DNA of 64,000 nt from CAZPMC01 sp964587755 (lineage in GTDB: Bacteria > Bacillota > Clostridia > Acetivibrionales > DTU013), in contig CAZPMC010000001.1 of assembly GCA_964587755.1 (NCBI GenBank), forward strand, positions 93,960-157,959. Reading direction: 5' to 3'. Below, one piece after another: positions 42,130-50,619 of this stretch. A program made the translations under genes and the position numbers. Each line of letters opens with the position of its first letter. Position 1 is the first letter of the stretch. The notes below the pieces were generated by a model. It was not told the DNA's origin. It searched no databases and worked only from the letters and a program-made list of their open reading frames with translations.

Positions 42130-42942
42130 ATGATAGAAAAGATATATATTAACGAACCAACACATATGGATTTAAATATGTATCGTTGTGGTATTCAAGA
42201 CTGCAAAGGCGGACATTTCTGGGGACCTGCAGTAAGGGATCACTATATAATTCATTATATACTAGACGGACAAGGTACCTTCACTGTTGGAGGCGATACA
42301 TACCATTTATGCAAGCATGATGGGTTTCTGATATATCCAAACACTATTGTCCATTACCAGGCTGATAAAAATAATCCCTGGAGCTACGGTTGGGTCGGTT
42401 TTCACGGCTTAAAGGCTGCAGGTTATATCAAACAGGCAGGATTTGATTTACGCCGTCCCGTCTTTAAATACAGTCAAGACAGCTTTTTAGAGGACTGTCT
42501 TATAAAGATGATTAGGACAAAAGAGCTTTCAGCCGGCAAAGAAACCAGGCTTTTAGGGCTTTTATATGAATTCTTATCTAAGTTAATAGAAGTAAACGGA
42601 AAAGAGGAGTTAAGAGAATGTAACAGAAAAGAGGAATATATTAAAAGAGCACAGGAATATATAGCTATGAACTACAGCAATAAAATAAGTATAGCTGAGG
42701 TAGCACAACATATAGGTCTTGACAGAAGCTATCTATATTCGCTTTTTAACGAGCATTTAAATGTATCTCCCCAAAAGTACCTTATTAAATACAGAATGGA
42801 TAAGGCATGTGAGCTGATGCTGACAACCACTCTTCCTATAAGCGGTATAGCACGCTCTGTAGGGTACGACGACCCGTTCCTTTTTTCAAAGACATTTAAA
42901 AAAATAAAAGGCCTGTCACCAAGAGATTTTAGAAAATCTTAA
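42130..42942 (+). CDS. AraC-family regulator, first of a tandem pair
   Basis: A 270-residue regulator: N-terminal cupin sensor domain (about residues 1-150; DLNMYRCGIQDCKGGHFWGPAVRDHYIIHY and a DGFLIYPNTIVHYQAD segment) and a C-terminal AraC DNA-binding domain (about 170-268; KISIAEVAQHIGLDRSYLYSLF and GIARSVGYDDPFLFSKTFKK). It is divergent from galT-galK-galE and may control galactose or galactoside use. AGGAG lies 8 bases before the ATG. Closely related to the next gene. Confidence 0.9.
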   Translation: MIEKIYINEPTHMDLNMYRCGIQDCKGGHFWGPAVRDHYIIHYILDGQGTFTVGGDTYHLCKHDGFLIYPNTIVHYQADKNNPWSYGWVGFHGLKAAGYIKQAGFDLRRPVFKYSQDSFLEDCLIKMIRTKELSAGKETRLLGLLYEFLSKLIEVNGKEELRECNRKEEYIKRAQEYIAMNYSNKISIAEVAQHIGLDRSYLYSLFNEHLNVSPQKYLIKYRMDKACELMLTTTLPISGIARSVGYDDPFLFSKTFKKIKGLSPRDFRKS

Positions 42943-42971
42943 GAGCAGAAACAGAACGTAATTGGAGGGAA

Positions 42972-43018
42972 GGGAAGGGTAAGGCTTTTTGTGATTGTCG
43001 AACACCATACCCTGTCCC
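42972..43018. repeat. Inverted repeat between the tandem AraC genes
   Basis: GGGAAGGGTAAGG (42972-42984) and CCATACCCTGTCCC (43005-43018) pair nearly completely around a 20-base loop. It may end the first AraC transcript; no T tract follows. Confidence 0.45.
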
Positions 43019-43079
43019 ATTAATTGTCATATTAGTTCTATAAAAATGTATATATATACATCATAGCTTATAAAAAAAT

Positions 43080-43117
43080 AAAGTAAATGGCACTTCGCAA
43101 TAAAAATATGGTATAAT
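43080..43117 (+). promoter_or_regulatory. Promoter and 13-base element of the second AraC gene
   Basis: AAAGTAAATGGCA (43080-43092) is identical to the copy at 42051-42063, and TATAAT (43112-43117) follows after the same distance. Flanking bases have diverged, which suggests selection on the element. Confidence 0.5.
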
Positions 43118-43161
43118 GCTAGATAAATGGAAATAATTAAATAGTTATATGGAGGTTTAGC

Positions 43162-43992
43162 ATGGAGTACTCTCTCCTGATACGCAAGCTTAATCACACT
43201 GACCTCAACCTGTATCAATGCGGTACGGAAGACTGCAGGCCGGGTCATCATTTTGGTCCTGCAATTAGAGATTTTTTCCTTATCCATTATATCCATAGCG
43301 GCTACGGTAAATATATTGTTGGAGAAAAAGAGTACAAACTGCATAGAGGTCAAGGCTTTCTCATTACTCCCGGTGTTGTTACCTACTACCAGGCAGATTT
43401 TAAAACACCATGGATATATTCATGGGTAGGCTTTACAGGCACAAAAGCTGAGGGATATCTTAAAAGTGCTGGCCTTACAATAGAGTCTCCTGTCTTTACC
43501 TGTGACGATGATTATGTGGACAATTGCTTTAAGAATATGATTGCGGCAAAGAATCTTCAAAGCAGCAGGGAACTGAATATATTAGGCTATCTGTATCTGT
43601 TCCTCTCATATCTGATTGAGAGAAACATAGAATGTAATTTATATGAGGATAAAACAAGCCGCAAAAAAGAATATGTCAATAAAGCAATTGCATATATTGA
43701 AATGAACTTCGCAAGAAAAATCAGCATAGAAAACCTGGCAAACCGGATAGGTCTTGACAGGAGCTACCTTGGAAGTCTCTTTAAAGAACAGCTTAATATA
43801 TCAATCAAGGATTTCATAACCAATTATAAAATGGTAAAGGCCTGCGAGCTTCTTAGAGAAGAAACTATAAGTATTAGTGATATAGCACGTTCCGTAGGCT
43901 ATAGAGACCCGCTTCTTTTCTCTAAAACATTTAGGAAAAATATTGGAATATCCCCCAGAGAGTACAGAAAAGCTTCAAAAGGTTATTCCTGA
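43162..43992 (+). CDS. AraC-family regulator, second of a tandem pair
   Basis: A 276-residue paralogue of the preceding gene with the same design: DLNLYQCGTEDCRPGHHFGPAIRDFFLIHY in the sensor domain and KISIENLANRIGLDRSYLGSLF plus DIARSVGYRDPLLFSKTFRK in the DNA-binding domain. The sensor domains differ enough to expect different ligands. GGAGG precedes the ATG. The 3' end overlaps the convergent hydrogenase protease gene by 18 bases. Confidence 0.9.
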   Translation: MEYSLLIRKLNHTDLNLYQCGTEDCRPGHHFGPAIRDFFLIHYIHSGYGKYIVGEKEYKLHRGQGFLITPGVVTYYQADFKTPWIYSWVGFTGTKAEGYLKSAGLTIESPVFTCDDDYVDNCFKNMIAAKNLQSSRELNILGYLYLFLSYLIERNIECNLYEDKTSRKKEYVNKAIAYIEMNFARKISIENLANRIGLDRSYLGSLFKEQLNISIKDFITNYKMVKACELLREETISISDIARSVGYRDPLLFSKTFRKNIGISPREYRKASKGYS

Positions 43993-44469
43993 ACGGTTGA
44001 AAGCATTGCGAAAAGTCTCAGCAAGCTTTTTTGTACCACACATTACTTCCTCACTCATTATAAGCCCCTGCTTAGTACATTTAGGCTGAATACCTATAAA
44101 CAACACTTCGGTACCGCACTCAGCTTCCAGATATTTTAACATTACCGGCAGAGGCAGCATATGAGTTGAAAATGTTACACCGCAGATATCTTCGGCGACC
44201 ACCGCTTTAAATTCTCCCGGCAAAAGCCCCATATGGGCCGCATCAACTATAAAAAGCACATCAGGTGCAAATTTCTTTATTACCCCTGTGAAGTTTTCAG
44301 GAGCAGTTGAACCTGCAATTAATAGCAAGTCATGTTGCTTCAAATCACTAAGAAGCTCAATAAAGTACATACCAGCCGAATCATCAGACCTAAGCTTTGA
44401 GCCTATACCCATAAGCGCATATTTGCAGCCTTTAGTTAATTTATTGTTTAATAGATCATTTAAATTCAT
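43975..44469 (-). CDS. Hydrogenase maturation endopeptidase, HycI/HybD family
   Basis: A 164-residue M52 protease that removes the C-terminal tail of a [NiFe]-hydrogenase large subunit once nickel is inserted. MGIGSKLRSDDSAG aligns with the family GxGNxLxxDDxxG motif (metal-binding Asp), FIVDAAHMG supplies the second Asp and STHMLPL the His. It is the last gene of the hydrogenase operon. Its ATG overlaps the preceding stop as TGATG. A tail-trimming protease fits the 45-residue tail seen on the large subunit. Confidence 0.88.
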   Translation of the reverse strand: MNLNDLLNNKLTKGCKYALMGIGSKLRSDDSAGMYFIELLSDLKQHDLLLIAGSTAPENFTGVIKKFAPDVLFIVDAAHMGLLPGEFKAVVAEDICGVTFSTHMLPLPVMLKYLEAECGTEVLFIGIQPKCTKQGLIMSEEVMCGTKKLAETFRNAFNRSGITF

Positions 44470-44828
44470 CAAAGCTGCACAAATAAATCCTTTTTATCAA
44501 AACTTGAAAGATCGATATTCTGGGTATAGGATAAGCACTTCTTTTTACAGCTGTCAACACACTGACAGCAGAAGATGCATTGTCCCACATTTAAAACTGC
44601 TCTCATCTTGCGTTCTTCCCTTGTTCCTTCATTAACAATTTTAATTGCACCGGAAGGGCACGCACGCACACACAATCCGCAGCCTGAACAAGCAGAAGGT
44701 TCATATGTCAGCTTTCCTCTGTAATTATCGGCAATTTCCAATTTGCCATCTGGGTATATTATAGTTGCAGGTTTCTTAAAAATATTTTCAATAGCCTTTA
44801 TTACAATTATACCGCGTCTGTTCCTCAT
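44469..44828 (-). CDS. Hydrogenase iron-sulfur subunit, NuoI/EchF-like
   Basis: A 119-residue subunit with two [4Fe-4S] motifs, CSGCGLCVRACP (about residues 47-58) and CIFCCQCVDSC (about 83-93; the second ends in Lys rather than Pro). It should pass electrons from ferredoxin to the small subunit on the cytoplasmic face. Overlaps both neighbours (TAATG and TGATG), indicating tight coupling. Confidence 0.9.
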   Translation of the reverse strand: MRNRRGIIVIKAIENIFKKPATIIYPDGKLEIADNYRGKLTYEPSACSGCGLCVRACPSGAIKIVNEGTREERKMRAVLNVGQCIFCCQCVDSCKKKCLSYTQNIDLSSFDKKDLFVQL

Positions 44829-45766
44829 TAAAGTCCTAGTTCACCTCTTATTAGTAAGTTTAGTATCATTTGTGCTGTAGCGATAGGTGTCAAATACTTC
44901 CAACAAAAGCTCATCATCTGATCCATCCTAAGCCTTGCCATTGCTGCGCGCATCAGTGCTAAAAACATAAGCACGGCAATAGTCTTCAAAAAATACAGCA
45001 TAAAGTCGATTATACCACTGCCTGTTATGAAAGGCAAAAAAATTGCTGAAACAAGTGAAGCCATAACAACCAGTTCACAATCTATGGTCATCTTAAATAT
45101 TGCAAGAAGTCTTCCGCTGTACTCAACATATGTACCCGCCACTATTTCCGTCTCAGCTTCAGGTGAATCAAAAGGTGCCCTTTCGAGTTTGCCCTGGCTT
45201 GTAATCAGCGCGACGAAAAAAGCCGGCAGGTTTATTAATATATACAGGGGGTTTTCAGAATAAAATTTTGTCATAGCCGATATGGACCAGGTTTTCGCAA
45301 TCAGCGAGGGTGCCAAAAGCGCCATAAAAAGCGGAACCTCATATGCAAACATCTGGGTCAGCGTACGAAATGACCCTATTGTAGAGTATACACTCCTTGA
45401 ATACCAGCCTGCCAAAAATGAACTGACTGTTGGTATAGTCAAAAAATACAGCACTATAATAAGGTCACCCTCAAGTGAAAGTACGGCTTCCCTCCCTAAA
45501 ACAGGTATATATACAAATGCTACAGCTACTGAAGCCAGCGAAACTATAGGCAATACCCTGAACAAGACCTTATTTGCATCTATCGGTATAATAGTCTCTT
45601 TTCCTAAAAGCTTCAGATAATCTGCCAAAGGCTGATACCAACGGGGTCCAACCCTGTTTTGGAGGCGAGCGTATACCTTTCTGTCGAGAAACTCGAAAAA
45701 TAAACTGTAAGCTACCAAAAACACAAACCCCGGAAATATAAGTATTTTAAATAAATCTAACAACAT
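44828..45766 (-). CDS. Hydrogenase membrane subunit, NuoH/EchB-like
   Basis: A 312-residue protein with about eight transmembrane helices. FEFLDRKVYARLQNRVGPRW at the first cytoplasmic loop and ERAPFDSPEAETEIVAGTYVEYSG in the centre are hallmark NuoH/EchB segments that link the soluble arm to the membrane arm and form the start of the ion path. It lies between the large subunit and the NuoI-like gene, as in complex I operons. Confidence 0.93.
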   Translation of the reverse strand: MLLDLFKILIFPGFVFLVAYSLFFEFLDRKVYARLQNRVGPRWYQPLADYLKLLGKETIIPIDANKVLFRVLPIVSLASVAVAFVYIPVLGREAVLSLEGDLIIVLYFLTIPTVSSFLAGWYSRSVYSTIGSFRTLTQMFAYEVPLFMALLAPSLIAKTWSISAMTKFYSENPLYILINLPAFFVALITSQGKLERAPFDSPEAETEIVAGTYVEYSGRLLAIFKMTIDCELVVMASLVSAIFLPFITGSGIIDFMLYFLKTIAVLMFLALMRAAMARLRMDQMMSFCWKYLTPIATAQMILNLLIRGELGL

Positions 45767-45784
45767 ACAAAGCCTCTTTCGCCT

Positions 45785-47011
45785 CTAGTAATAATTTTTT
45801 CTCTTTGGAATCTTAATTGCGCCAACATCTACCCCTTGCTTTTTGTACCAGTTAATGCTGTATTGTCTTAAAGCTGCCCAATCCATAACCTGGCTTCCGG
45901 CTTCAGAGTTGACAACAATTGCACGGTCTGCACATGAATAACAAGGGTCTATTGCAGCAATTACAATAGGTACATCTGCCAGATATCCCCCCTGGAGCAT
46001 ATGCCTCATTCCACGCCAGTTTGCTTCTGTCGGTGCACGTACACGGACTCTCTCTGGCTTATCGGTTCCGTTTGACCTGACAAAATGAATATCCTCTCCC
46101 CGCGGAGCTTCAGTTCTGCTGATTACTTCTCCTTCCGGTATCCGTCTTGGTACTTTTACTGCAATATCCCCATCAGGAAGATTTTTAACACAAAATCTTA
46201 TGATTTTAAGGCTTTCAAGCATTTCCAAAATTCTTACAACAGTTCTTCCAAGCACATCCTCATGGGTGTCTGTTACCGGATTTACGGGAATTTCAGAATA
46301 TGCCGCATATGGCTCAATCACTCTTATGTCATCCATTATTCCCGCAGCACGGGCTACAGGTCCTACCGCACCGTATTTAAGAACTTCCTTTCTGGTCAGC
46401 TTTCCGATGCCTGAAAGGCGGGCTGAAAGTGAAATATCTGTCATCGCCAGCTCATGATAGAATTTAAGCTGCTCTTCCAGCTTGTCAGCCATCCTTAATA
46501 TATCCTTAAGCATCCCGTCATCTATGTCTCTGCGTACCCCGCCAATTGTATTTATCGCATAATTGACTCTATTGCCGCACAATTGGGCTAATATGTCCAA
46601 AACGCCTTCACGGTCTCTCCATGAATACATAAACAGCGTTTCAAAGCCTATTTCATGGCCTGCTACCCCCAGCCAGAGAAGATGGCTGTGAAGCCGTTCA
46701 AGCTCTGCTACAATAACTCTTATATAGGCTGCCCGGCGAGGTATAGTAACCCCAGCAAGCTCCTCTACTGCCTGGCAGAAGGCCGTGCTGTGTGTATGTG
46801 AGCATATGCCGCATACACGTTCAATCAGATATAGATTCTGTATATAGTCCCTACTCTCACAAGCCTTTTCCAATCCTCTGTGAACATATCCAATACCGAT
46901 TATAGCATTGACAACCTTTTCCCCTTCAAGTGTTAATGTAAAAGAGCCAGGTTCCTTCAAAGACGGATGCTGAGGACCTATTGGCACTACTACTCTATTT
47001 TTCTCATTCAT
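45785..47011 (-). CDS. [NiFe]-hydrogenase large subunit, group 4 (NuoD/EchE-like)
   Basis: A 408-residue catalytic subunit. Both nickel-binding motifs are intact: RVCGICSHTH (Cys67, Cys70) and DPCYSCADR (Cys357, Cys360), which separates it from true NuoD. It has 45 residues after the Arg of the second motif, the expected site of proteolytic trimming. GPQHPS near the N terminus is shared with NuoD/group 4 enzymes. It should reduce protons to H2 or oxidise H2. ATG 47011 (GGAGGG upstream) is chosen over 47041; it overlaps the NuoC-like gene by 8 bases. Confidence 0.95.
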   Translation of the reverse strand: MNEKNRVVVPIGPQHPSLKEPGSFTLTLEGEKVVNAIIGIGYVHRGLEKACESRDYIQNLYLIERVCGICSHTHSTAFCQAVEELAGVTIPRRAAYIRVIVAELERLHSHLLWLGVAGHEIGFETLFMYSWRDREGVLDILAQLCGNRVNYAINTIGGVRRDIDDGMLKDILRMADKLEEQLKFYHELAMTDISLSARLSGIGKLTRKEVLKYGAVGPVARAAGIMDDIRVIEPYAAYSEIPVNPVTDTHEDVLGRTVVRILEMLESLKIIRFCVKNLPDGDIAVKVPRRIPEGEVISRTEAPRGEDIHFVRSNGTDKPERVRVRAPTEANWRGMRHMLQGGYLADVPIVIAAIDPCYSCADRAIVVNSEAGSQVMDWAALRQYSINWYKKQGVDVGAIKIPKRKNYY

Positions 47012-47525
47012 CTTTTGCGCCCTCCTTATCTTGTCCTGCATGCGGTGGATTGTAAGTCATAGTTTCTTTATCCAGGTATTTAGGATCCCAATCCTTGCGC
47101 ATGGGGAAGCTGCCTTTTGGCCAGTTGTCGGGAAGAGGGAAATTCTTTCCTTCCTTCAAGCCCTGAATATCTGCTCCAAAGAGGTCAACCAATTCACGCT
47201 CATGCAAATCAAGGGAAGGGTATAAATGAGTCATCGAATTAATCTTAGGGTCGGATTTGGGAGTAATCTCCTTTATGGCAAAAATAATGCCGTTACTATC
47301 GGAAAGCAGATAAATAAACCCTAAGCTGTCTCCTTCATCCGTTCCGACAACATGGCTGGCTCTGTAAAAGCCCAATTCATCGTGAGCAAATTGAAAAACC
47401 TGCTCAAATTCCTCTTTCGGCATAAAATCAGTAAAAATCCGCTTTTCTCTCTGAATGTGAACTCTATTTTGTAAGAAATTAAATTTGCTTAATAAAGTGT
47501 TAACTATTCTCTCCTCGTTTTCCAT
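47004..47525 (-). CDS. Hydrogenase subunit, NuoC/EchD-like
   Basis: A 173-residue hydrophilic subunit with the 30-kDa complex I signature region (HLYPSLDLHERELVDLFGADIQG) and FPLPDNWPKGSFPMRKDW near the end. It is a structural part of the cytoplasmic arm. ATG 47525 with AAGGAGG upstream, 4 bases after the small-subunit stop, replaces a longer overlapping frame. Confidence 0.92.
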   Translation of the reverse strand: MENEERIVNTLLSKFNFLQNRVHIQREKRIFTDFMPKEEFEQVFQFAHDELGFYRASHVVGTDEGDSLGFIYLLSDSNGIIFAIKEITPKSDPKINSMTHLYPSLDLHERELVDLFGADIQGLKEGKNFPLPDNWPKGSFPMRKDWDPKYLDKETMTYNPPHAGQDKEGAKDE

Positions 47526-47529
47526 AAGG

Positions 47530-47976
47530 CTACGCCTCCTTTTTCTGGGGTTTATGTGTGTCCAAAAGCTTTTTGATTGCACTTATAAGTGCTTCAGGCC
47601 GGACAGCACATCCTGGAATATATATGTCCACCGGAATAACAGAGTCAATACCTCCCGTCACACAATAGCAGCCGTCAAACACTCCCCCGGTGCAGGCACA
47701 TGCACCTACAGCAACAACAAACTTCGGCTCAGGCATCTGCTCATATATTTGTCTTAGACGATCTCTTGTCTGAATAGTCACCGCACCGGTGCAAACCAAT
47801 ATATCCGCATGCCGCGGACTGCCCTGCTGCAAAACCCCCAAATGCTCTATGTCAAATCTCGGTGTAAGTGCATCTAGAATCTCGATATCACAGCCATTAC
47901 ATGCGCCTGCATTAAAATGTATTATCCAGGGAGATTTGCGTCTGCCCCAATTAATCGCTTTTTGTAAAAGTCCCAT
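47530..47976 (-). CDS. [NiFe]-hydrogenase small subunit, NuoB/EchC-like
   Basis: A 148-residue subunit that binds the proximal [4Fe-4S] cluster. Ligands are GACNGCDIE (C-x2-C, the hydrogenase form, where complex I has adjacent Cys), GACACTGG and PGCAVRPE. It carries electrons to the NiFe site. No signal peptide, so it faces the cytoplasm. Confidence 0.94.
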   Translation of the reverse strand: MGLLQKAINWGRRKSPWIIHFNAGACNGCDIEILDALTPRFDIEHLGVLQQGSPRHADILVCTGAVTIQTRDRLRQIYEQMPEPKFVVAVGACACTGGVFDGCYCVTGGIDSVIPVDIYIPGCAVRPEALISAIKKLLDTHKPQKKEA

Positions 47977-47982
47977 GGATTA

Positions 47983-48315
47983 TCACCTCTTAAATATTAT
48001 TACCATCGCAAGTACACCTGCACCAATATATACAACTGGTAAAATTGGAGCGTCGTAAGGTGCAGTAGCTACAACAAGTACCAAAACATGCATTATCGTG
48101 AAGAAAAACGCCAAGGGAAAGTACTGGCTGTAGTCAGGATTAACATAATTTCTGATATCACGCTGCCCGCAAGCATAAGGATCCATCTTCCGCTCCGCCT
48201 TTGAACCTGCATGGGAGTAGCTGGATAACAGCTTTGAGCATCCTAGGAATATTACTGCAAACATTAAAAATAAAACTGGCGGAGAAAATAATATACCCTC
48301 CATCATCTTAAGCAT
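47983..48315 (-). CDS. NuoA-like membrane subunit
   Basis: A 110-residue protein with three transmembrane helices and the NuoA loop motif ERKMDPYACGQ (NuoA has a K-x-x-PYECG loop). NuoA is standard in complex I and Fpo but is missing from the six-subunit Ech and E. coli Hyc enzymes, so its presence here moves this hydrogenase closer to complex I. Confidence 0.8.
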   Translation of the reverse strand: MLKMMEGILFSPPVLFLMFAVIFLGCSKLLSSYSHAGSKAERKMDPYACGQRDIRNYVNPDYSQYFPLAFFFTIMHVLVLVVATAPYDAPILPVVYIGAGVLAMVIIFKR

Positions 48316-48630
48316 CTACCCTTTCAGTTTTCTCAAATTGCGAATATCCATACTTCCGTATTTTCTGTATAGATTTATGGATATCCCTGCCGATACTACA
48401 GCCACTACAACCTCAATCACTATCGAAGTAATTATATACGTCTGGGCTAGGTCAACTCTCCCATTTATATACCCTGCCAGTACAATAAACAACGTAACAG
48501 CCTTTATGGCAACTTCTATACCTATTGTAATCTTTAACATGTGATATGTTCTTATAAGGCAATAGCATCCGGCAAAAACCAACAAAATACCTATAAGAAA
48601 AATAATGTCCTCAAATCCAAATCCATTCAA
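48316..48630 (-). CDS. NuoK/MnhC-like membrane subunit
   Basis: A 104-residue protein with three helices. IGIEVAIKAVTLF corresponds to the conserved Glu-bearing helix of NuoK/MrpC. It overlaps the NuoJ-like gene by 4 bases. Confidence 0.85.
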   Translation of the reverse strand: MNGFGFEDIIFLIGILLVFAGCYCLIRTYHMLKITIGIEVAIKAVTLFIVLAGYINGRVDLAQTYIITSIVIEVVVAVVSAGISINLYRKYGSMDIRNLRKLKG

Positions 48631-49130
48631 ATTGAATCACGCTCCCTATACAAAACAACAACCGCCAGTGAACCTGTAATCATAACAATAATCTGTCCCC
48701 AAATATCCGCTTGCCGGTTATTCCATAATATCTCTCTCAAATCATCTGTGACCTTTGCTGCAGTATCGGAAGGAGGCAATGTAATACCTGTTGCCAATGC
48801 GGCAAGAATCAAAACAACTCCGGCAGCTATAAGAATAAAGGGCAGTAAGGACATACGTTTTGTATCTTCAAAAACCTTTTCTATGTCCTTTTTATCTGTA
48901 TTCGAAAGGCTGATGGCACTGATAAATATTACAGTGACAAGTCCTGAGCAAACAGACACCTCAAACAAAGCAGCCCAAATGTAGCCAAGCTCATACATTA
49001 TTATCCCCAGGGCAGCACTCCCTGCCGCCAGAGCAATTGCAGATTTTGTTATGCTTCGAAGCATAATAGATAAAATCCCGAAAACGTATAATAATCCTAA
49101 ACAAATATAAATAACAACAGTCTCCACCAT
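48627..49130 (-). CDS. NuoJ-like membrane subunit
   Basis: A 167-residue protein with five predicted helices. The GLVTVIFISAISL helix and IWAALFEVSVCSG resemble NuoJ and MnhB/MbhD-type proteins. Sequence conservation is weak, so the call rests partly on its position between the NuoN- and NuoK-like genes. The start follows AGGGGGG. Confidence 0.75.
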   Translation of the reverse strand: MVETVVIYICLGLLYVFGILSIMLRSITKSAIALAAGSAALGIIMYELGYIWAALFEVSVCSGLVTVIFISAISLSNTDKKDIEKVFEDTKRMSLLPFILIAAGVVLILAALATGITLPPSDTAAKVTDDLREILWNNRQADIWGQIIVMITGSLAVVVLYRERDSI

Positions 49131-49141
49131 TCAATCCCCCC

Positions 49142-50614
49142 TTATATTATCCCTTTTCCCCTAAGGAACAATAAAGCTGCTGGAAAAAGCACTCCTACGA
49201 CTATAATCACAACAGTTAACATAACCTGCACAAACTTAATGCTGCCGCCTGCTTCCTTTACTTCCTTGAATTTATCAGGCAGCTTTCCGAAGAACACCTT
49301 TTTTTGCATCCTCAGAAAATATGCGGCTGTAAATATACTCGAGAACAGTGCAATCCCGGATAATATTCTCCAATCCCTGGCCCAAAGCGCCATTATAATC
49401 AAAAGCTTACTCCAAAATCCTGCAAAGGGAGGTATGCCTGCAGTTGATAAAAATGCTGATATGGATGAAGCACCTGTTATCGGCATCTTTTTTTGCAATC
49501 CGCCCAGTTCATTAATATCAAGAGTCCCCACCTGCTCATGCAATGCTGCTGCATTTGAAAATAATAAAGATTTAAACGTTGCATGATTGAATATGTGTAA
49601 AACAGCACCTAAAAGACCCAGTGTGCTGCCGGTACTTATTCCAAGCAATATATATCCCATTTGGCTAACGGAGGAATAGGCAACAATACGCTTAAAATGA
49701 TCCTGCTTTAGCGCATAAAGCGCCCCGGCAAAAATCGAAGCAATTCCAATGGCTGCAAGGGTTATGTTGACAGCATGAACATTGCCGAACAAATCACTTA
49801 GTACAACAAATCCATATATTCCCGCCACCTTTATGACAATTCCGCTCAAAAGCACAGACACTGCAGTGTCTGCACTCTGATGCGCATCAGGAAGCCAGCT
49901 GTGGAACGGTACTGCACCTGTTTTTATAGCAAAGCCCGATATTAAAAGAATTAATGCTAAGTAGATATATACAGGATGGGTTTGGTCTAAACCACTTATT
50001 AAATTCATGTTTATCTTAGAAAACTGCAGGCTTCCTGTCTGCATAAATATCAGGGACAGTCCTACTAATATAAACATGCTTGCTAAAGATGACATGACGA
50101 GATACTTAAATGCACCCTCAAGCCCCGTTTTTGACTGGAACATTGCAATTAAGACAAAGCCTGAAATTCCTGCAATTTCTAAAAATACATACAGAGAGAA
50201 GAGATCCGTTACAATAATCATCCCGTTCATACCCAAAATTAAAGTCATCAGCAGATTTACATAGAAGGTTCTTCTTCTACCCACCGTCTGGTTTGCTACA
50301 AGCACTGAAACAAACGATACAAAGCCTACGCAAAATAGAATAACTAATGCCAGCTTAGTCACTGAAAAACGCTCTGAACCAATTTTATTAATATCCCAAA
50401 GCAGTGCAAATTCATATTCATATATTTTTTGTGCCATCAGCATAAAAAAGAGTATGCCCGAGGAGACCATCTGAATCACTGCACAAAGGCCAGCCGACCA
50501 TAGGGCGTATCTTTCTGCCGTCTGTTTTGGCATAAGAATATTTATTATTATAATTATAAGCGGTATTACAAGAAAAGAAACCGCAATATAAGCCATAGTA
50601 TCCAAATAACGCAC
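49142..50614 (-). CDS. Antiporter-like membrane subunit, NuoN/MnhD-like
   Basis: A 490-residue polytopic protein of the proton-antiporter family. VPFHSWLPDAHQSADTAVSVLLSGIVIKVAGIYG is the conserved broken-helix region with the functional Lys; HFKRIVAYSSVSQMGYILLG and GAVLHIFNHATFKSLLF are also typical. One of three such subunits, each presumed to move one ion. Confidence 0.92.
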   Translation of the reverse strand: MRYLDTMAYIAVSFLVIPLIIIIINILMPKQTAERYALWSAGLCAVIQMVSSGILFFMLMAQKIYEYEFALLWDINKIGSERFSVTKLALVILFCVGFVSFVSVLVANQTVGRRRTFYVNLLMTLILGMNGMIIVTDLFSLYVFLEIAGISGFVLIAMFQSKTGLEGAFKYLVMSSLASMFILVGLSLIFMQTGSLQFSKINMNLISGLDQTHPVYIYLALILLISGFAIKTGAVPFHSWLPDAHQSADTAVSVLLSGIVIKVAGIYGFVVLSDLFGNVHAVNITLAAIGIASIFAGALYALKQDHFKRIVAYSSVSQMGYILLGISTGSTLGLLGAVLHIFNHATFKSLLFSNAAALHEQVGTLDINELGGLQKKMPITGASSISAFLSTAGIPPFAGFWSKLLIIMALWARDWRILSGIALFSSIFTAAYFLRMQKKVFFGKLPDKFKEVKEAGGSIKFVQVMLTVVIIVVGVLFPAALLFLRGKGII

Positions 50615-50619
50615 CTCTC

